This document shows positions 1 through 12,617 of a DNA stretch of 64,000 nt, one piece after another. This DNA comes from Meandrina meandrites (Eukaryota > Cnidaria > Anthozoa > Scleractinia > Meandrinidae): NCBI GenBank assembly GCA_963693305.1, contig OY855914.1, forward strand, positions 13,200,283 to 13,264,282, read 5' to 3'. A program made the translations under genes and the position numbers. Each line of letters opens with the position of its first letter. Position 1 is the first letter of the stretch. Under the pieces are notes generated by a model that had not been told where the DNA came from, did not search any database, and worked only from the letters and a program-made list of their open reading frames with translations.

Positions 1-3000
1 CAAATCCATTCGAAAGATTCACGAATATGTCTTTCTTCTCTTTTGAATCATGTACTTTAATGCATTTACCTGATTTGACTTTTCAAATTAAACACTTTAC
101 AAACTTTCCCCAGCGCAGTGTCATATTGTTATTTACCACGCGATTGTGCGATGCTCTCGCAGGCTACACGCGTGGCGGTTCTAGGATTTTCTGAGCCTAA
201 CTGTGATTGGCTTAGTATTTTGACGTCACGGAAATCGTTTTCTGGCTCGAGTTCGCAGACGTTATTTTTCGGCGGAGACAAGCGACAGCCGGAAATACGT
301 CTGCGTTCGCAGGCTAGGGGGGATGGGGAGCCAAAAATTTTGAAAGGATTACCTCTAAATGTTACCATGCTCCGAGCACTAGCACATTCGTAATGTTGTT
401 TTGGATGCCGATGATGGTTGGTTTCCCGAGGCCCATTTTATTACGGAAACGGGACAATTGGTTTGTAATTGTCATTCAGGGAATAAGTGAAAGAAAACGG
501 GTTATGTAGAGCACGAAAAACTTTTATCTTTCAGCAGATAGGTTCAGAGCTCAAGACAATAAAAATTTCTGCTTCGCGCTCATCACATACGAATTCCTCT
601 TGGTCAACTCTATTCTTTCAAACTGAACCTATCCGCCTGAAATTGGAACGCCTACTAAAATGTTCAGAATTACTCTGACTCCATTGGACCGATCTCGTCC
701 CCAGAGCCCGCTTTTCTTGTGGTTAGAACCAAGAACGCGGCCTCTTGCAAGGTGTTCATTTTCGATTGTCAGCTAATTACATTTATGCACCAGACCGCTA
801 ATCAACAGTGAGGCTGACTGAGTAATGGGACGTGGAACGTTTCTTTATTAGACATTTATTGCGGAGCTCCAGCACGCGAAAAGCGCCAGCGGAGCACCAT
901 GGGTAAGAAATGTTCAGTGGTAAACCTAAAAGAAATTGGTTGTCACGTGAGAGAGCGTTCGCCCGTCTGTACAGACTCTAGGGGAGGGGAGTCCGAAGGG
1001 AAATTCTCTTGCGCGGTGTTTACTGCGTGAATGAAACATGACGAAAAGCGAGCGAGATGAAAATTTCTTCCGTAGTATTCTACAAATAATCTCCTCTACC
1101 GTGGTCGGCATTTCGTGAAATTATTATGACAAACAACAATGGTCAACAAGGTTTTCGGGAAGATCCGAAATAATTGCGTTTTAACTTGTTGTAAGTTAAT
1201 CTTATATTCCTTGTCCAAGCTGAGTAAGTTAAGCTCAAGTATATTGCCGTGCATTTATTTCCACTTTAAGCACGAATTTTTTACACAGAAACTAAGACAA
1301 ATTCATACGGTGTAATTTAAATGAATTGTGTATTCTAAATTTTATTCACACAAACTAAGACAAATTCATACAGTGTATTCTAAGTGAAGTTTTCGGAAGC
1401 GCTGAGCGATGACAAAGCAGAAAAGCTTCAATTATTTAACTTTAACTCAGTTGCACCTATGGGTCACTGTAAACTTTTACGAAAATCGTCGTGCCACAGC
1501 GATACTTTTTTAAAACACTTTGGTCGCTTAATTAACAAAATAGAAACATATAATAAAATCCAGTAAAACTAAATAAATGGAGAGCTTCGCTTTCAGACTT
1601 GCCTAAAGCTATATATTAACTTCTACTACAGTCTAATAATTCCTTGATCCTCTTTTGAGGGAAGTTAAATTAATACCAGCCATCTAACTTCCAACTTACA
1701 TGGGCTTCTTTGAACTTACAGGAAGGAAAGGTAATCATTTCAAGCAGATAATTTTCAGTATCGAGCATCCCTTTTTTCATTATCAGAGAATTCAGTATCG
1801 AACTCCACTGAGTGAAGCACTAAACGCAGGAACACTGGAAAATAAATTTCAACGCTGTATGCATTACGAAGAAGTGGATAAACAAGTAAATTTAATTTGT
1901 TCGCTTTTCACGTCTCCTGGCCATTCTATGAAACGTATAGTGCACAGCAACGCTTTACAGTACTTCTATTTTGAGAAGCCCTAAAGACTCGCCAAGATAC
2001 AAGAAATATAACGCGATACCATGTCTACTGAAATAGACTGAGATACATTTGAGAAAAATTAATATTTGACAGTGGCGTATTCGGATATATCAAAGAGCAG
2101 ATCTGATTTGACATCAAAACGAAGGAAACCACTATCAGTTGATTGCGATTTAACTAAAATCAAAAGGACTACCTTCAGAGGCAATTCTTGTTGTAAACCT
2201 CATGGAAAACTTTGGATTTTTAGTTCATGCATGTTCTATTAGAGTAAACTCAAAATCACGCTCGGAAAACCAGAGAATGTCATTTCTGCAACTGATAGCG
2301 ATTAATATGTTGCCTTTATGGCAACACAAAGTTTTTTGGCTCCTTTTTACGACTATTTTGCGTTATGCAAAATAGAAGTGTTGATAATCCATTCCTGTTT
2401 AACTATTAATTTATGCATTAAATTTGTATTAAACGCGTCTTCCCGTGCCTCCCCTGCTACGTATCGTTTTGCACCGAAGCCGTACTATTGTGTTCTGTTT
2501 ATATAATTGGGGGATAGTACAGAGGCATATGTTTGCTCTAGATTTGATCGATAATCCTGATGAATTCAAGTAATTGTTTTAACATTCGTTCGTGGTCTTC
2601 GTAAACGGGGTTGACAACTTCAGTTACGTTTCAGTTACTACAAAGTTTGCATTTTAACCGTACGTTTCGAAAAGCGTCGTGGTGACTAAATTCAAAGAAA
2701 TTTAATTTACGTCGAGGTGGCGAATAATGTGAATCTTCTCGAATCTTCGCCAAAGTGTTGATTAACACTCAAGCGAAATTAAATTGGCGAACAGCTGGGG
2801 ATCTTCATCTTTCCTTTGTCCTTTTGCCGAGACCAACAAGAGATAGCAGAACTTGAAATGCTCTGTCCTAACAGTACATATTATACGGGTGTAAACTTGC
2901 GCAAACCTTGCTGCCTTAGAAGATCAAAAACACCCACGTCACCAAGCTGTAGTTGACCTTGCTTCACCTGTAGCCGTATTAATTTCATTGTCATGCAATT

Positions 3001-4958
3001 CATGATTCGCAAAAACATCTCCACCGGAGTCAGGGCAGTGATTTGAGTGTGATTTTAAGAGGTTTAAAGAAGGGACAGAAGAAAGAAATTTCTTTTTGGA
3101 ACAAAACCGAAATATTTTTATTTTTTCTGCTTATACTAATACATGTACTTTAACATTCAAAATAGTCGTAGCCTCAAAGAGGCTTTGATTTTCGTTTGGC
3201 GTTTGGTGCTTTTGAACGCATAAAACACGTGAGGAAGTGTTTAGTCCTTTGGAAACAGAAATCGTAAGAGGGTTGGAACCCTACAATAAACAGACAAGAC
3301 TGAACAAAGAAGAAATTTATTTAAACACTCTCATTTGTGAGAGATTAGTTTGATATTTTTTTAAGGATATTATGCTAACAAAAATTTAAAATGAATTACA
3401 AGAATCACACTCACATAGATAAGAAAAATACACACTGCTCCCAATGTGGGAATAGCTCTTTATAAATAAGCTGGGCTAACTTTGTTCCTTTAAACAGAAG
3501 CAAATTACTAATCGACTAAAAAATGTTTCCTATAACTTAAAATAAGCGAGAACACACTTTAATTTCATAAAATTAAACAGATTAAACCAATATAAAATAA
3601 TTCCTATGGTTTCTGATAAGATTAATACACGCCAAGAATACCTTAACACCTCTTTTAACGTCAATAAAATAGAATAAAACTGCTAATTAAAACCATAAAA
3701 TATTGGAAAGTAGCAAGGATCGAGAGAACATTTCATTGACTCAATTTTATTTGTGTTTGGGTGGTCAGGCCGACTTGAGTCATGTTTTTATATCTGTCAT
3801 AAAACCGTAATCGTGACTACCAAAACTGTCGCGACCAAACCTTTAAAGATAGCCAAAGCTACAGTGGTACAAGCTACAATTCAGTCACCTTCCTTCCTTT
3901 CTATACTACCGAGCTACTAGTTTACGCGTTTAGGCGCCTGTACTCGTTCACCAAACCACACTCACTGAGCACCAAATTCTCCATGTTTTTCTTAAGCTCG
4001 ATAGATTTGGCTATAACTTAGTGTTTTCAGATATAAATGATCAAAATGAAGCTGTTGAATAAAGAAAGAACATCCTTGTAATGTCGGGTTTTAAATAAAC
4101 GCCTCACCGAGAAATATGCTATACGCACTGCTTTGAAACAAAACCAGAAACGTTTTGGAAATATATTGTGTCAGCTTGTGTCAAACTAAAACGCAAAGAA
4201 AGTTTTATTTCAATGGGAAAAAGATAAATAACAATCTTTATCCTCGCATTCCTAGGAATTCCGGAATCAAAAACAAGGCTTAAAGGAAATTTTTGCGTTA
4301 CAACACCATGATAAAGGTTTAGCCGATTTATTACTGTAAATTATCATATGACCCAAGCTTTCCGCCTCGCCCTAAACAGACTTTCTTTCACCTGCAGAAA
4401 GCCGTCTTGACATTGACATTCGTTTTTCCTGCGTTTCAAAGTTTGCACTTAACCCTTCCCTTTGTCGTGTGATTCCTGTATTATTTTTTTTATTTTCTCC
4501 TCCCTTTCCAGCTGTGATTGGTTTGTTCATAGGCAGTCAGTTAAATATGTGATCCTCAGTGTCATGAAATAACACGCTATACGTTTTTTTGTGAACGTAT
4601 TGGATTGAGCCTTAAAAAAATACTGAGGAATATAAATAAACTATCTAAACATAAATAACGCAGTCAGACAACGCCTTTTCAATAATTTAGGCAATATCTT
4701 AGAACCGCAGTCACAAGTTTCGTCTTTACTTTGCTTTGCCATTGATTGTCCAGTGACACAAGTGTAAGCCTAATAAAGTTGCAAAGTTTACAGCCACCTT
4801 GTGTTCACAACGGACATTCAGTCTGAAGTCAACAAGGATCTCTGAAAGTTCTCTCCAGATTTCCCATGAAAAACGATTACCATCGCCATTCCCTTAAAGC
4901 CAGAATGACGGGTTAGGATGGGGCTCTTCAATTTCTCTCTCAGTATTTCTAAGGGGCA
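1..4958. other. Gene-poor stretch, nothing firm
   Basis: About 5 kb with only short open frames and no splice-supported exon that I can defend. Between 180 and 330 and between 930 and 1110 there are GC-richer blocks with CpGs that look like old interspersed repeats rather than exons. At about 1284-1312 and 1350-1378 a short direct duplication (core ACTAAGACAAATTCATAC) is visible. The rest is AT-rich spacer. Confidence 0.5.
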
Positions 4959-7900
4959 CTATCGGTTGACAGGTTCCAAACTTTCTTTTTTTCTTTTGCT
5001 TTTGCTTTGTCCGATTGAAGGAGACTTGAGGTACTTGACACGTGTAGCCTACGGTGCAGCATAGCTACGAAAAATTGGTGTGAAGAATAATAGAATTAAT
5101 AAGACTATAATGATTACTACTTCTGTTATCTGCACTTAATAGCAGAAAAAGGACGCAAAACGCAAGTTTGTTTAGCAAAAGAAAAGCCTGGGGCTCATTC
5201 ATCTTCAAGACCTTTTAGTGAAAGGAGGGTGGAGCTGGTGGGGGATTAGTGGCCTTATTTCAAATCATAAATCAGCTGGCATCGTGAAAATATAGATTTA
5301 GGAGATATTTATGTTTTTTATAACAATTATCTTAAAAGAACGTTTTTACACTACATTGCATGTTTGTTCTCTAAGATACTAACTGAAAAATAAAAGATAA
5401 ACAGTACCTTTCTCGATCCAGGTTGGCAAAGGTGACCTTTCTTTCCACACTGCTTTGGACGATGCTTTTGTTTTTCTCTCCTGGGTGGCTAATAAAGAAA
5501 ATCAGTTACAGGTAAGATAAAAAAAATGGCCGCTACAATGGAAGAGAGAAATGGAGAGAAGGCAGAATTCCCCGTGAACTCCGTTCTTTAAACACAGTTC
5601 GTTTTACAAGAATAAGATGGATGTGTGGTTTTGGTAGAAACTGTGCCTTGCATGTTAGAGCTCAAATTTTGTCTCATTGGCAAGCGGTAAATTTATATCA
5701 ACACCAGATAATATAAACTTTATAACATGCGTCTTTGCAAGCACATAGTTGCGTGAGAGGCATGTGATCAAGGACAGAAAGTAGTTTTTTAGTTGTGAAC
5801 AATGTCGCTTTTTTCAAAGTTGAGTGTCATTGAATTGAGGTCAACGCGGTTTAAAATATGGAGCAACCACGGTATCTCCGGGGTTTTATCCAATTGTGTA
5901 CAAATATAGACAAATGTAGATATTTCCTCAACACCTCTCAGTGTTGGGTTAGCCTTCAATCCATGTTGACAGATTATCATAACTGAAACCAGCCCTACAA
6001 GCGGCATATTGGATACGTGAGCTATTAGTCTTCTACAGAACCAGATAGTTATTTCTTGCAGATGAGAGAACAAACAACTCAGCAAGCTATACGGTTTTTT
6101 TTTCATTTTACTTTTGCTGTAGACGTTTATTCTGTGTGGGCACTTCGGAAAAAAATTCTATTCTATGCTTGTAGGACTTTAAAATCATAAAATTCGGCGA
6201 ATGGTCCGGAAAAAATTTAACGCTAGCGTAATTTGTTGTTCTACCAAAGAGCAAACATACTTTCAATAACTGTGAAGTGAGTTTACCAAATGATTATTTC
6301 AAACATAATTCGTGTCGGCTTCAATCGGAAGTAATAACCTTGTGGGTATGTTTTACTTTAAGGTGATAATCCCCAATAACTGCACGAAGACTGCATTCCG
6401 GTAATCCCTGAAGAAGCAATGACATGCCACCACTAGGGTGCAGTCTTCATTACGTCAGTCCGTCGAAATATTCTAATCAAAGTCCTTCAAAATTCTCATT
6501 TGATAATGATTTATCATTGGCAGTGTCTGGAATATAAGAAAATATGTTTGCCTTTGATGACAACTGAGGGAAAATACACCTGAAAATCTGTATTTCAAAT
6601 CATGCGATTGCTACCGTGGCACAAGGTTCTAATTTTTGGCCACCCTGAATAATAGAAGAGGCGGAACTCTAAGAGGATGTCAAATCTCGTTAATTCTACC
6701 GAACACGGAGAGAAATAATGAATCCACTGTATTTTCCACAGCCCTCACGCCCTCTTTAGTCATTGATCACGAACAGGTTTAAAAAAGTTAAGCCGTGCCG
6801 ATGTTTGATTAGTCTTTTTCTTTCGTTAACCAAAAGACACACAAAATGGATCTCCAATAAAAATGTTCAATACCATACTCAGAAGAAAACCCTTGCCCTC
6901 GTTACAACTGGACATCTCGTACCAGAATGTTACGTGTATTTTACGATCTTCATAATATGCGCAAAGTGCATCCCGGGGTTTAACCTGCGGCCATACCCTA
7001 ATTCTCATCTCATGATATTCCCATTGCCATCTTCTACAAAAGGACATCATCTAAAAGAAAATCGCCTGATTGCAGGTTACCCGGTGTCTGACTCTTCCCC
7101 AGTCACTTAGTGTTGTCAAATCGAATGTTAACAACTTAAGGCGATTCAGAACCAGTCTGGTCTTCTCTAGAAACTAACACACTTATATAGTCAGTCTGTA
7201 ACTGGTTGCAATTGAACTCCCAATGGAAAAAGGACAAATGCCGTTCGTAAATGTTAGGCGAAATAAATGCCTTTCTTTTTAGTGGAAGTAGTTTTCTCCC
7301 TACCACATTAAGGGCCATAACATCTCCCTATATGAAAAAAAAAACAGTTAGAAAAAACCTATGGCAGTTAATAATTACAAACATATTAAGTCACCGTCGA
7401 AAGCAATTCCCCCAGGCACGTTGTAGAGAAAGGCGATTTAATCCTCAACGACTGTAAGTGATTAAACTTTGGGTAATCCCTGAAGCAGTAATGACAGGCG
7501 AGCACTGGGATGCAGTTTGATTCAATCCAGTCCATCGAAATGTTCCACTTGTAATCATTTTAAGATGGTATATCAGTCATCGGAAGAGCTAGTGATAGTG
7601 AGATCTTGTCTAAGCATGGAGATTACCGCATGGGCAAGCACTAAGGCCCTAAAGTGAACTTAAGTGCAAGCTCTATAAAAACGTATTTGATTGAACCTTG
7701 CTTTTACTGTCTTTTTTTATTTTCGTTCTAGAGACTTCTCTTCCGTGGCGACTTCTCAATATCCGTTTTGTTTGAGATCTACATGGTCTGAAATCTTAGG
7801 ACTAAGTGGCCTAGTATCTAGGTATCGGACATGACCCAGCACAGTCCTTAGCCCACATAACGTCACTTCCTGAGATCATCACGGACGCCTGTACTGGGCA

Positions 7901-9073
7901 TACGCGTCGAAACCAAAATATATTTGTTCTTCCAAAATGCTAATATATTAAAAGAATGAAAAAAAGAGACTAAAACAGTTGAAATGAAATAAAATAGGAA
8001 AAGAGGGAAGTTACAGATCAGAAAAGCCTACTCACTAAACGTTCGCAGAACCAAACTGAGTTCTGAAGTAGGTTATACACATGGAACTTTCCTATTAAAA
8101 CTGTCACCGTTGGACCAAAATGATAGGAATGTGGTGGCATACTTTTTAATTTCAAATTGATGAAAGAAAAGCAATGGCTATCATTTACTTGTCTTGTTCT
8201 ACTTATGTATTCAGGTAAATTCCTGGTTATCAATATTCATTATTGGTGACCACAACTTAAGCGAACGTGACTTATTAGGACTTATAAGAAGTTGTCAGCC
8301 GAACAATGCATTTTGCCATTTAACAACCGACGGATCGATCAAAGTTACTGCTGAAAGACAGTAATGAAATGTCTATTTTTGGCTTCTAGCCATAAACAGC
8401 CGCGTAAAAATTTATTTTGCCGGCCGGTAAACGCAAAAACTCACAGCAAGCCTTTAAAACATGCTTTTAACTAGCACACTGCCCTCGTCTTATCCTCGGA
8501 ATTACCACTATACTCTCTTGCTTCGATTAAAGGCCAAGCTATGTCTTGCCAAGAATGGAACTGGTAAAATGAAGACAAGAAATAATGATCGATATTTCTG
8601 TTACATCTGTGTAACGTTCCTTTCTCAGATGTGGTAATTCGTTACAACGACGCAGTTGCTAAACACGTACAAAGTCCTACGCTGCGTAGTACACGAAGAA
8701 AGTACAAAGCACAAGAAGAAGGTGATCTGCTACAAGCTATGTAGCTATGTTTCTGCATTGTATACTTAAATTAGCAATACTAATGTCTTTCCTTCCGCCT
8801 GGCCTCAAAAATGGAAATTCGAGACGTATAAGAGATTTCCACATTCAGTTAATTAACTACCGATAAAACGTCTTAACGATATTGCGTTTCTGTCTAAGAA
8901 GGAGATGAATTTGCCACTACTAAGTTAAAGAGGACCACAGGGACTGACATGATACAGAGCCATGAATAGGGCAATGTTTCTTTACTTACTCTGCTATCGA
9001 TAGCTTCAAGTAGAAGGAGAACTATCAAAACCACGCTAAGGAATTTCATCCAGAATGTTCTTGAAATCGTCAT
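4959..9073 (-). CDS. Putative secreted C-x6-C peptide precursor, divergent member (gene A)
   Basis: Proposed three-exon gene on the minus strand. Exon 1 (9073-8990) encodes 28 residues starting MTISRTFWMKF with a strongly hydrophobic Leu/Val core, a signal peptide, and ends at the donor AGA|GTAAGT in phase 0. A pyrimidine-rich tract and CAG lie just upstream of the ATG, so a 5'UTR intron is likely. Exon 2 (5488-5408) follows the acceptor TTTTCTTTATTAG and encodes 27 very basic residues containing CGKKGHLCQPGSRK, ending at AAAG|GTACTG, again phase 0. It carries a C-x6-C loop with the same spacing as the CRPG peptides at 46-64 kb. A candidate last exon (5024-4959) encodes SPSIGQSKSKRKKESLEPVN plus one Arg and a stop, but its acceptor has a weak pyrimidine tract. 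Intron 1 is 3.5 kb. The role as a peptide precursor is inferred; the loop is not followed by a Gly-basic amidation signal. Exons 1 and 2 are more credible than exon 3. Confidence 0.5.
6401..6475 (+). repeat. Degenerate direct repeat, copy 1
   Basis: Begins GTAATCCCTGAAGAAGCAAT and continues through a GTGCAGTCTT block to GTCCGTCGAAATATTC. It matches 7473-7544 along about 75 bp with many substitutions. Probably an old interspersed element or segmental duplication within the gene A intron. Confidence 0.45.
7473..7544 (+). repeat. Degenerate direct repeat, copy 2
   Basis: Begins GTAATCCCTGAAGCAGTAAT and ends GTCCATCGAAATGTTC; same order of blocks as 6401-6475 about 1.07 kb away. Confidence 0.45.
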
Positions 9074-9639
9074 GTTTACCTGTGATAAAAAGAACAAATA
9101 GATTATAAAAAAATAATGGGATGTAGACAGTATCTGCATTATACAAAGAGTAACAAAGAAGGGCCTAGCGAAAGGCGTTGCCGTTCAAAGATTCTATGAA
9201 AAGTAGAACCTTTTTTGGTTACGAACATACGGGATAGAGCATTTGATTGAATATCATTGCTTTTAAAGCCTGTTGGTTGTATTAAAAACCCTTAAAATAT
9301 AAGTGCATTACGAAACACGTATAATACTATAACACGCGCCATTTTCAACTTAAAAGACTTTAAACCAATTCAGAGACGTAGGAGTTTGCTTGAACCAGTT
9401 GCAGATGTCATGCAATAGGGCACTGTAATTTTGCTACAACATATTGTGCAAGTTTGAATACGACGCCTGCAAAATGCGTTAATAGTTTTGGTTACCTCAA
9501 CTTCTGACGTTTAGTGAAACCTTTTTCTAGCAGTTGTCAGCAGAACTTTGTCAGGCAAATTATATCTCAATACACCAAAGTTTACTGTCAAACCGTCGAC
9601 TATAAACAAATGCGTCTGATAACAGCAAGGCAGTCGTTC

Positions 9640-12350
9640 AAGTTTAAATAGGGACTTTCTTCAAATGAATATCTGTGGGGTGTCGATTGTTCAAAATCTA
9701 TCCAACTAACCTCTTACTATTCACGCATTTCAAACTTACTGTAACTTAAGACACCGGAAATACAACTTGAAAGGTGTCCTTCTTTCAGCATATCGAGTTC
9801 AGAGGGAGCACTTTTCACTTTGAGGGAGACTCCACCAGCTGGTCTCATTGTTTTTACATGAACAAAACAGTTTTCTGACCATTAATCTTATGTTTCATGC
9901 CCTTTGAGTGAAAGGCTTTTCAGGTTCTTTAGCCCTCGCTGTTGTCTGTTCTCGGAAAAGAAGCTACAGGACAAATTTCTTTGTGTTCGCTAAACTAGTT
10001 TCTTCACACTTCCCTTATCTGAATATCGTTATTTTAAAAACGTTCAGTTTCACCGAAAATATAAATTTCGTACCTTCCTTTTATGGCATGCATGAGCCGG
10101 TATTGTGAACGCTAACAATTACTGTTTTACAATCAATACATCAACAAGCAGTTGGTGTAAACCATACCACGAGTGATGTGCTTGTTAACATAACAAGATA
10201 ATATTATAAGACATAATCCAACGTAATCCGTGGTCGGCGCGATTTGTGTGAGGAGTTGAACTGCCAGCATTAATTCGTTAATTTGCACTTCCCATGCGAT
10301 AATTCACAGTTTTGAAGAGAACAAGACGCCCTCATAGCGTGTATGCCAGTCGCAAACGGAAATTCACAGCAGAATCTCCTGTCAAACGTTTTATTTGCAC
10401 AGTATATTACTCACGAATTGACCCTAGATATGTTGCAAACTTATACTGATAAAGTATTACTTTTTTTCTGTCGGTGGCTCTTGATGACACCGGAAATTGA
10501 TTGAATTCTAAGGGAAACAATACGCTAAAATGGAAATTCCCGAAGATTTATCAAAACAAAAAGCAAACATCAATATTTAGCAAGGCAACAAATTCCTGTA
10601 GTGTCATTAAGGTAATAGGGGTCATTAAATACACATAGCATGTGATAAGCAAAACAGATACAACGTAGATACAAATTGTTTTCCAAAGGTCAGCTTTTTC
10701 AAGAGCTGTTGCTTGAAAGTCCGGGAACTTTTCTCCGTTGTTCCATTGATCTATTTCTGAAGCAGCCACGCAGTCGGCAAGTAAATAAGACATATTTTTC
10801 TAGTGAAACACAGGGGGAATAAAGACAGTTTAAATATCATCTTCCTAACCGCTTATGCATATCGTCTCCGCACGAACTTACGTCTCAACTTCAAAGGAAG
10901 CCGATGTCTAAACAGACAGCTGCCTGGTCACGCGAACCCATAGCGGGAAGCAGACACCGAGCGAAATGCTAACGGGTTTGTAGCCAGCAAGATGTACAAA
11001 AACTTTATACAGTCATATGAGTATTTCTGCCATTGTTCGCGTTCAGTTTTGTGCTGTTTGAGGACGCCAGTGCTTAATTGCCGCCGAGGAAATTTGAAGA
11101 AATTCTCAACCGGCTGGAAATTGAACTGATCCCGGTATCCGCAATACTTTAATGGGATGAATACCATTCATGTGGTACCGGACACGAACAGCTTTAAGTA
11201 GCAAACCATCGTAATCCTATTCGTTGTCATGCAGACTGGAAGACTCATAAACATAACTTAAAAGCTTGGTTCACCTCTCCCCTCCCCCAACTTCTAATAA
11301 GTCCCCCGTCAGGAGCCCGTCTAGAAGTTCAATTTTTTTAACCCTATTTAAGCTCCCCCTTCCCATGATAATAAGTCATGACAATTTATGAACAAGGAAA
11401 CAAGACAACTTATCCACTTCATATACAAATAACTGTTGCTATTTCTCATTTGCGAAAATAAAAGGCAGCTTATTAGATAGTTTTTTCTCCCGCAAAAGTT
11501 AACTCTTTATTTATACATGAAAGTTTATAAGTGATATATTTTGTCACCGAAATTTGTATCCTTTAAAACGTGTTATATACATCTTGATTGACAATTAGAT
11601 ATTCTCCCCAGGAAGGTGCCTTAGAATTATTGCATGTATGTGTTTACTCTCTATATCGGGAAAAAACAAATTCAGATGTATAGACAGAATATTCCAGAGC
11701 AACATCCAGCCGACAAATATCTAAGAGCTTTTTGTTCCAAAAATAGAGTTAAGTATAATTGATTCAATGCAACATCAACTGATCAAGGACCTACCATTAA
11801 CATATCATTAACACGTAAGCTGATAAGATGGGTAAAAAGTAAAGTCTGTTGGACAATCCTGGCGGATCTTTAGACACTTTTATCCTGTTTCTTACGAGAC
11901 TGTTTACATAGATAAATTTAAAATTCTCGGTCTATCATGGTTGGGGATCCCCAACACCGCCCCCTCCCCACCCCCAACATAGTGAGCTGGTAACCGTTTT
12001 AGTCGAAGCGGAGAGCTAGAGAAACACTGTGCTTTATAAAAGTTGCGAAACAACAGTCAAACAAAAAAAAGAAAGAAAGATACCTCTTTGAAATAAGCCG
12101 CTTTGAGACTTAACAGAAGGCTTGCTTTCGCAAATTCTCGGCTGTTTGACATATCAATGAAAATAAAGTGTCGAACAATTAGCAGCGAATCAAATAAATA
12201 TTGCATTTCAAATTGTTTGAAAGATGAAAGTATCCAATTGCTCGCTCCTCATTATTATAGCTTTAGAAACGAGAAGGGGCTTATAAATGGTTCGATTAAA
12301 AACGTCTAGCTCATTACATAGCGCCTTTGGACCCTTCGCAAAGGGCGATT
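9640..12350. other. Mostly featureless spacer
   Basis: Apart from the weak open frame at 10551-10793 this stretch shows no supported exon. A block at 10860-11210 with CpGs has an open frame on the minus strand but reads more like an interspersed repeat than a gene. A C-rich patch lies at 11950-11980. Confidence 0.4.
10551..10793 (-). CDS. Possible small single-pass membrane protein or exon
   Basis: Open frame of 80 codons from an ATG at 10793. The N-terminal 38 residues are polar and look like ordinary coding sequence (MSYLLADCVAASEIDQWNNG onward), followed by a hydrophobic span around residues 39-65 that could be one membrane helix. An acceptor-like tract (CCCCCTGTGTTTCACTAG) lies just before the ATG on the minus strand. 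No convincing donor or partner exon was found, and I do not recognise the protein. It lies upstream of gene A on the same strand but has its own start, so there is no reason to join them. Could equally be chance. Confidence 0.28.
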   Translation of the reverse strand: MSYLLADCVAASEIDQWNNGEKFPDFQATALEKADLWKTICIYVVSVLLITCYVYLMTPITLMTLQEFVALLNIDVCFLF

Positions 12351-12359
12351 TAAGAAATG

Positions 12360-12368
12360 TTATTATTA

Positions 12369-12419
<51 letters not shown>

Positions 12420-12430
12420 CATTATTATTT
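12360..12430 (+). repeat. (ATT)n microsatellite
   Basis: About 20 ATT units with few interruptions; a second, shorter ATT/ATG tract follows at 12505-12562. Translating it gives a poly-Leu frame that is an artefact. Confidence 0.9.
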
Positions 12431-12617
12431 CAACCAGATACACCTAAGATTCAAGTTTGTATGAAAAGTACTCAATAAAGATTATTATTACTAAATTTTA
12501 AATAAATTATTATTATTATTATGATTATTATTATTATTATTATTATTATTATGATTATTATATAACATGACAAAGGTATCTTTACGGCATCTAGTTTCAG
12601 TCTATCGTATTGATCAG

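Larger units (their letters stand above)
5489..8989 (-). other. Long intron 1 of gene A
   Basis: A 3.5-kb gap between the signal-peptide exon and the C-x6-C exon, bounded by GTAAGT and TTATTAG on the minus strand. It holds the degenerate repeat pair at 6401-6475 and 7473-7544. I see no further exon in it, although short open frames occur at 6763-7110 and 5789-6106. Confidence 0.4.

Noticed and set aside
12287..12478. Frame with a poly-Leu core that looks like a membrane protein
   Set aside because: Produced by the (ATT)n microsatellite.
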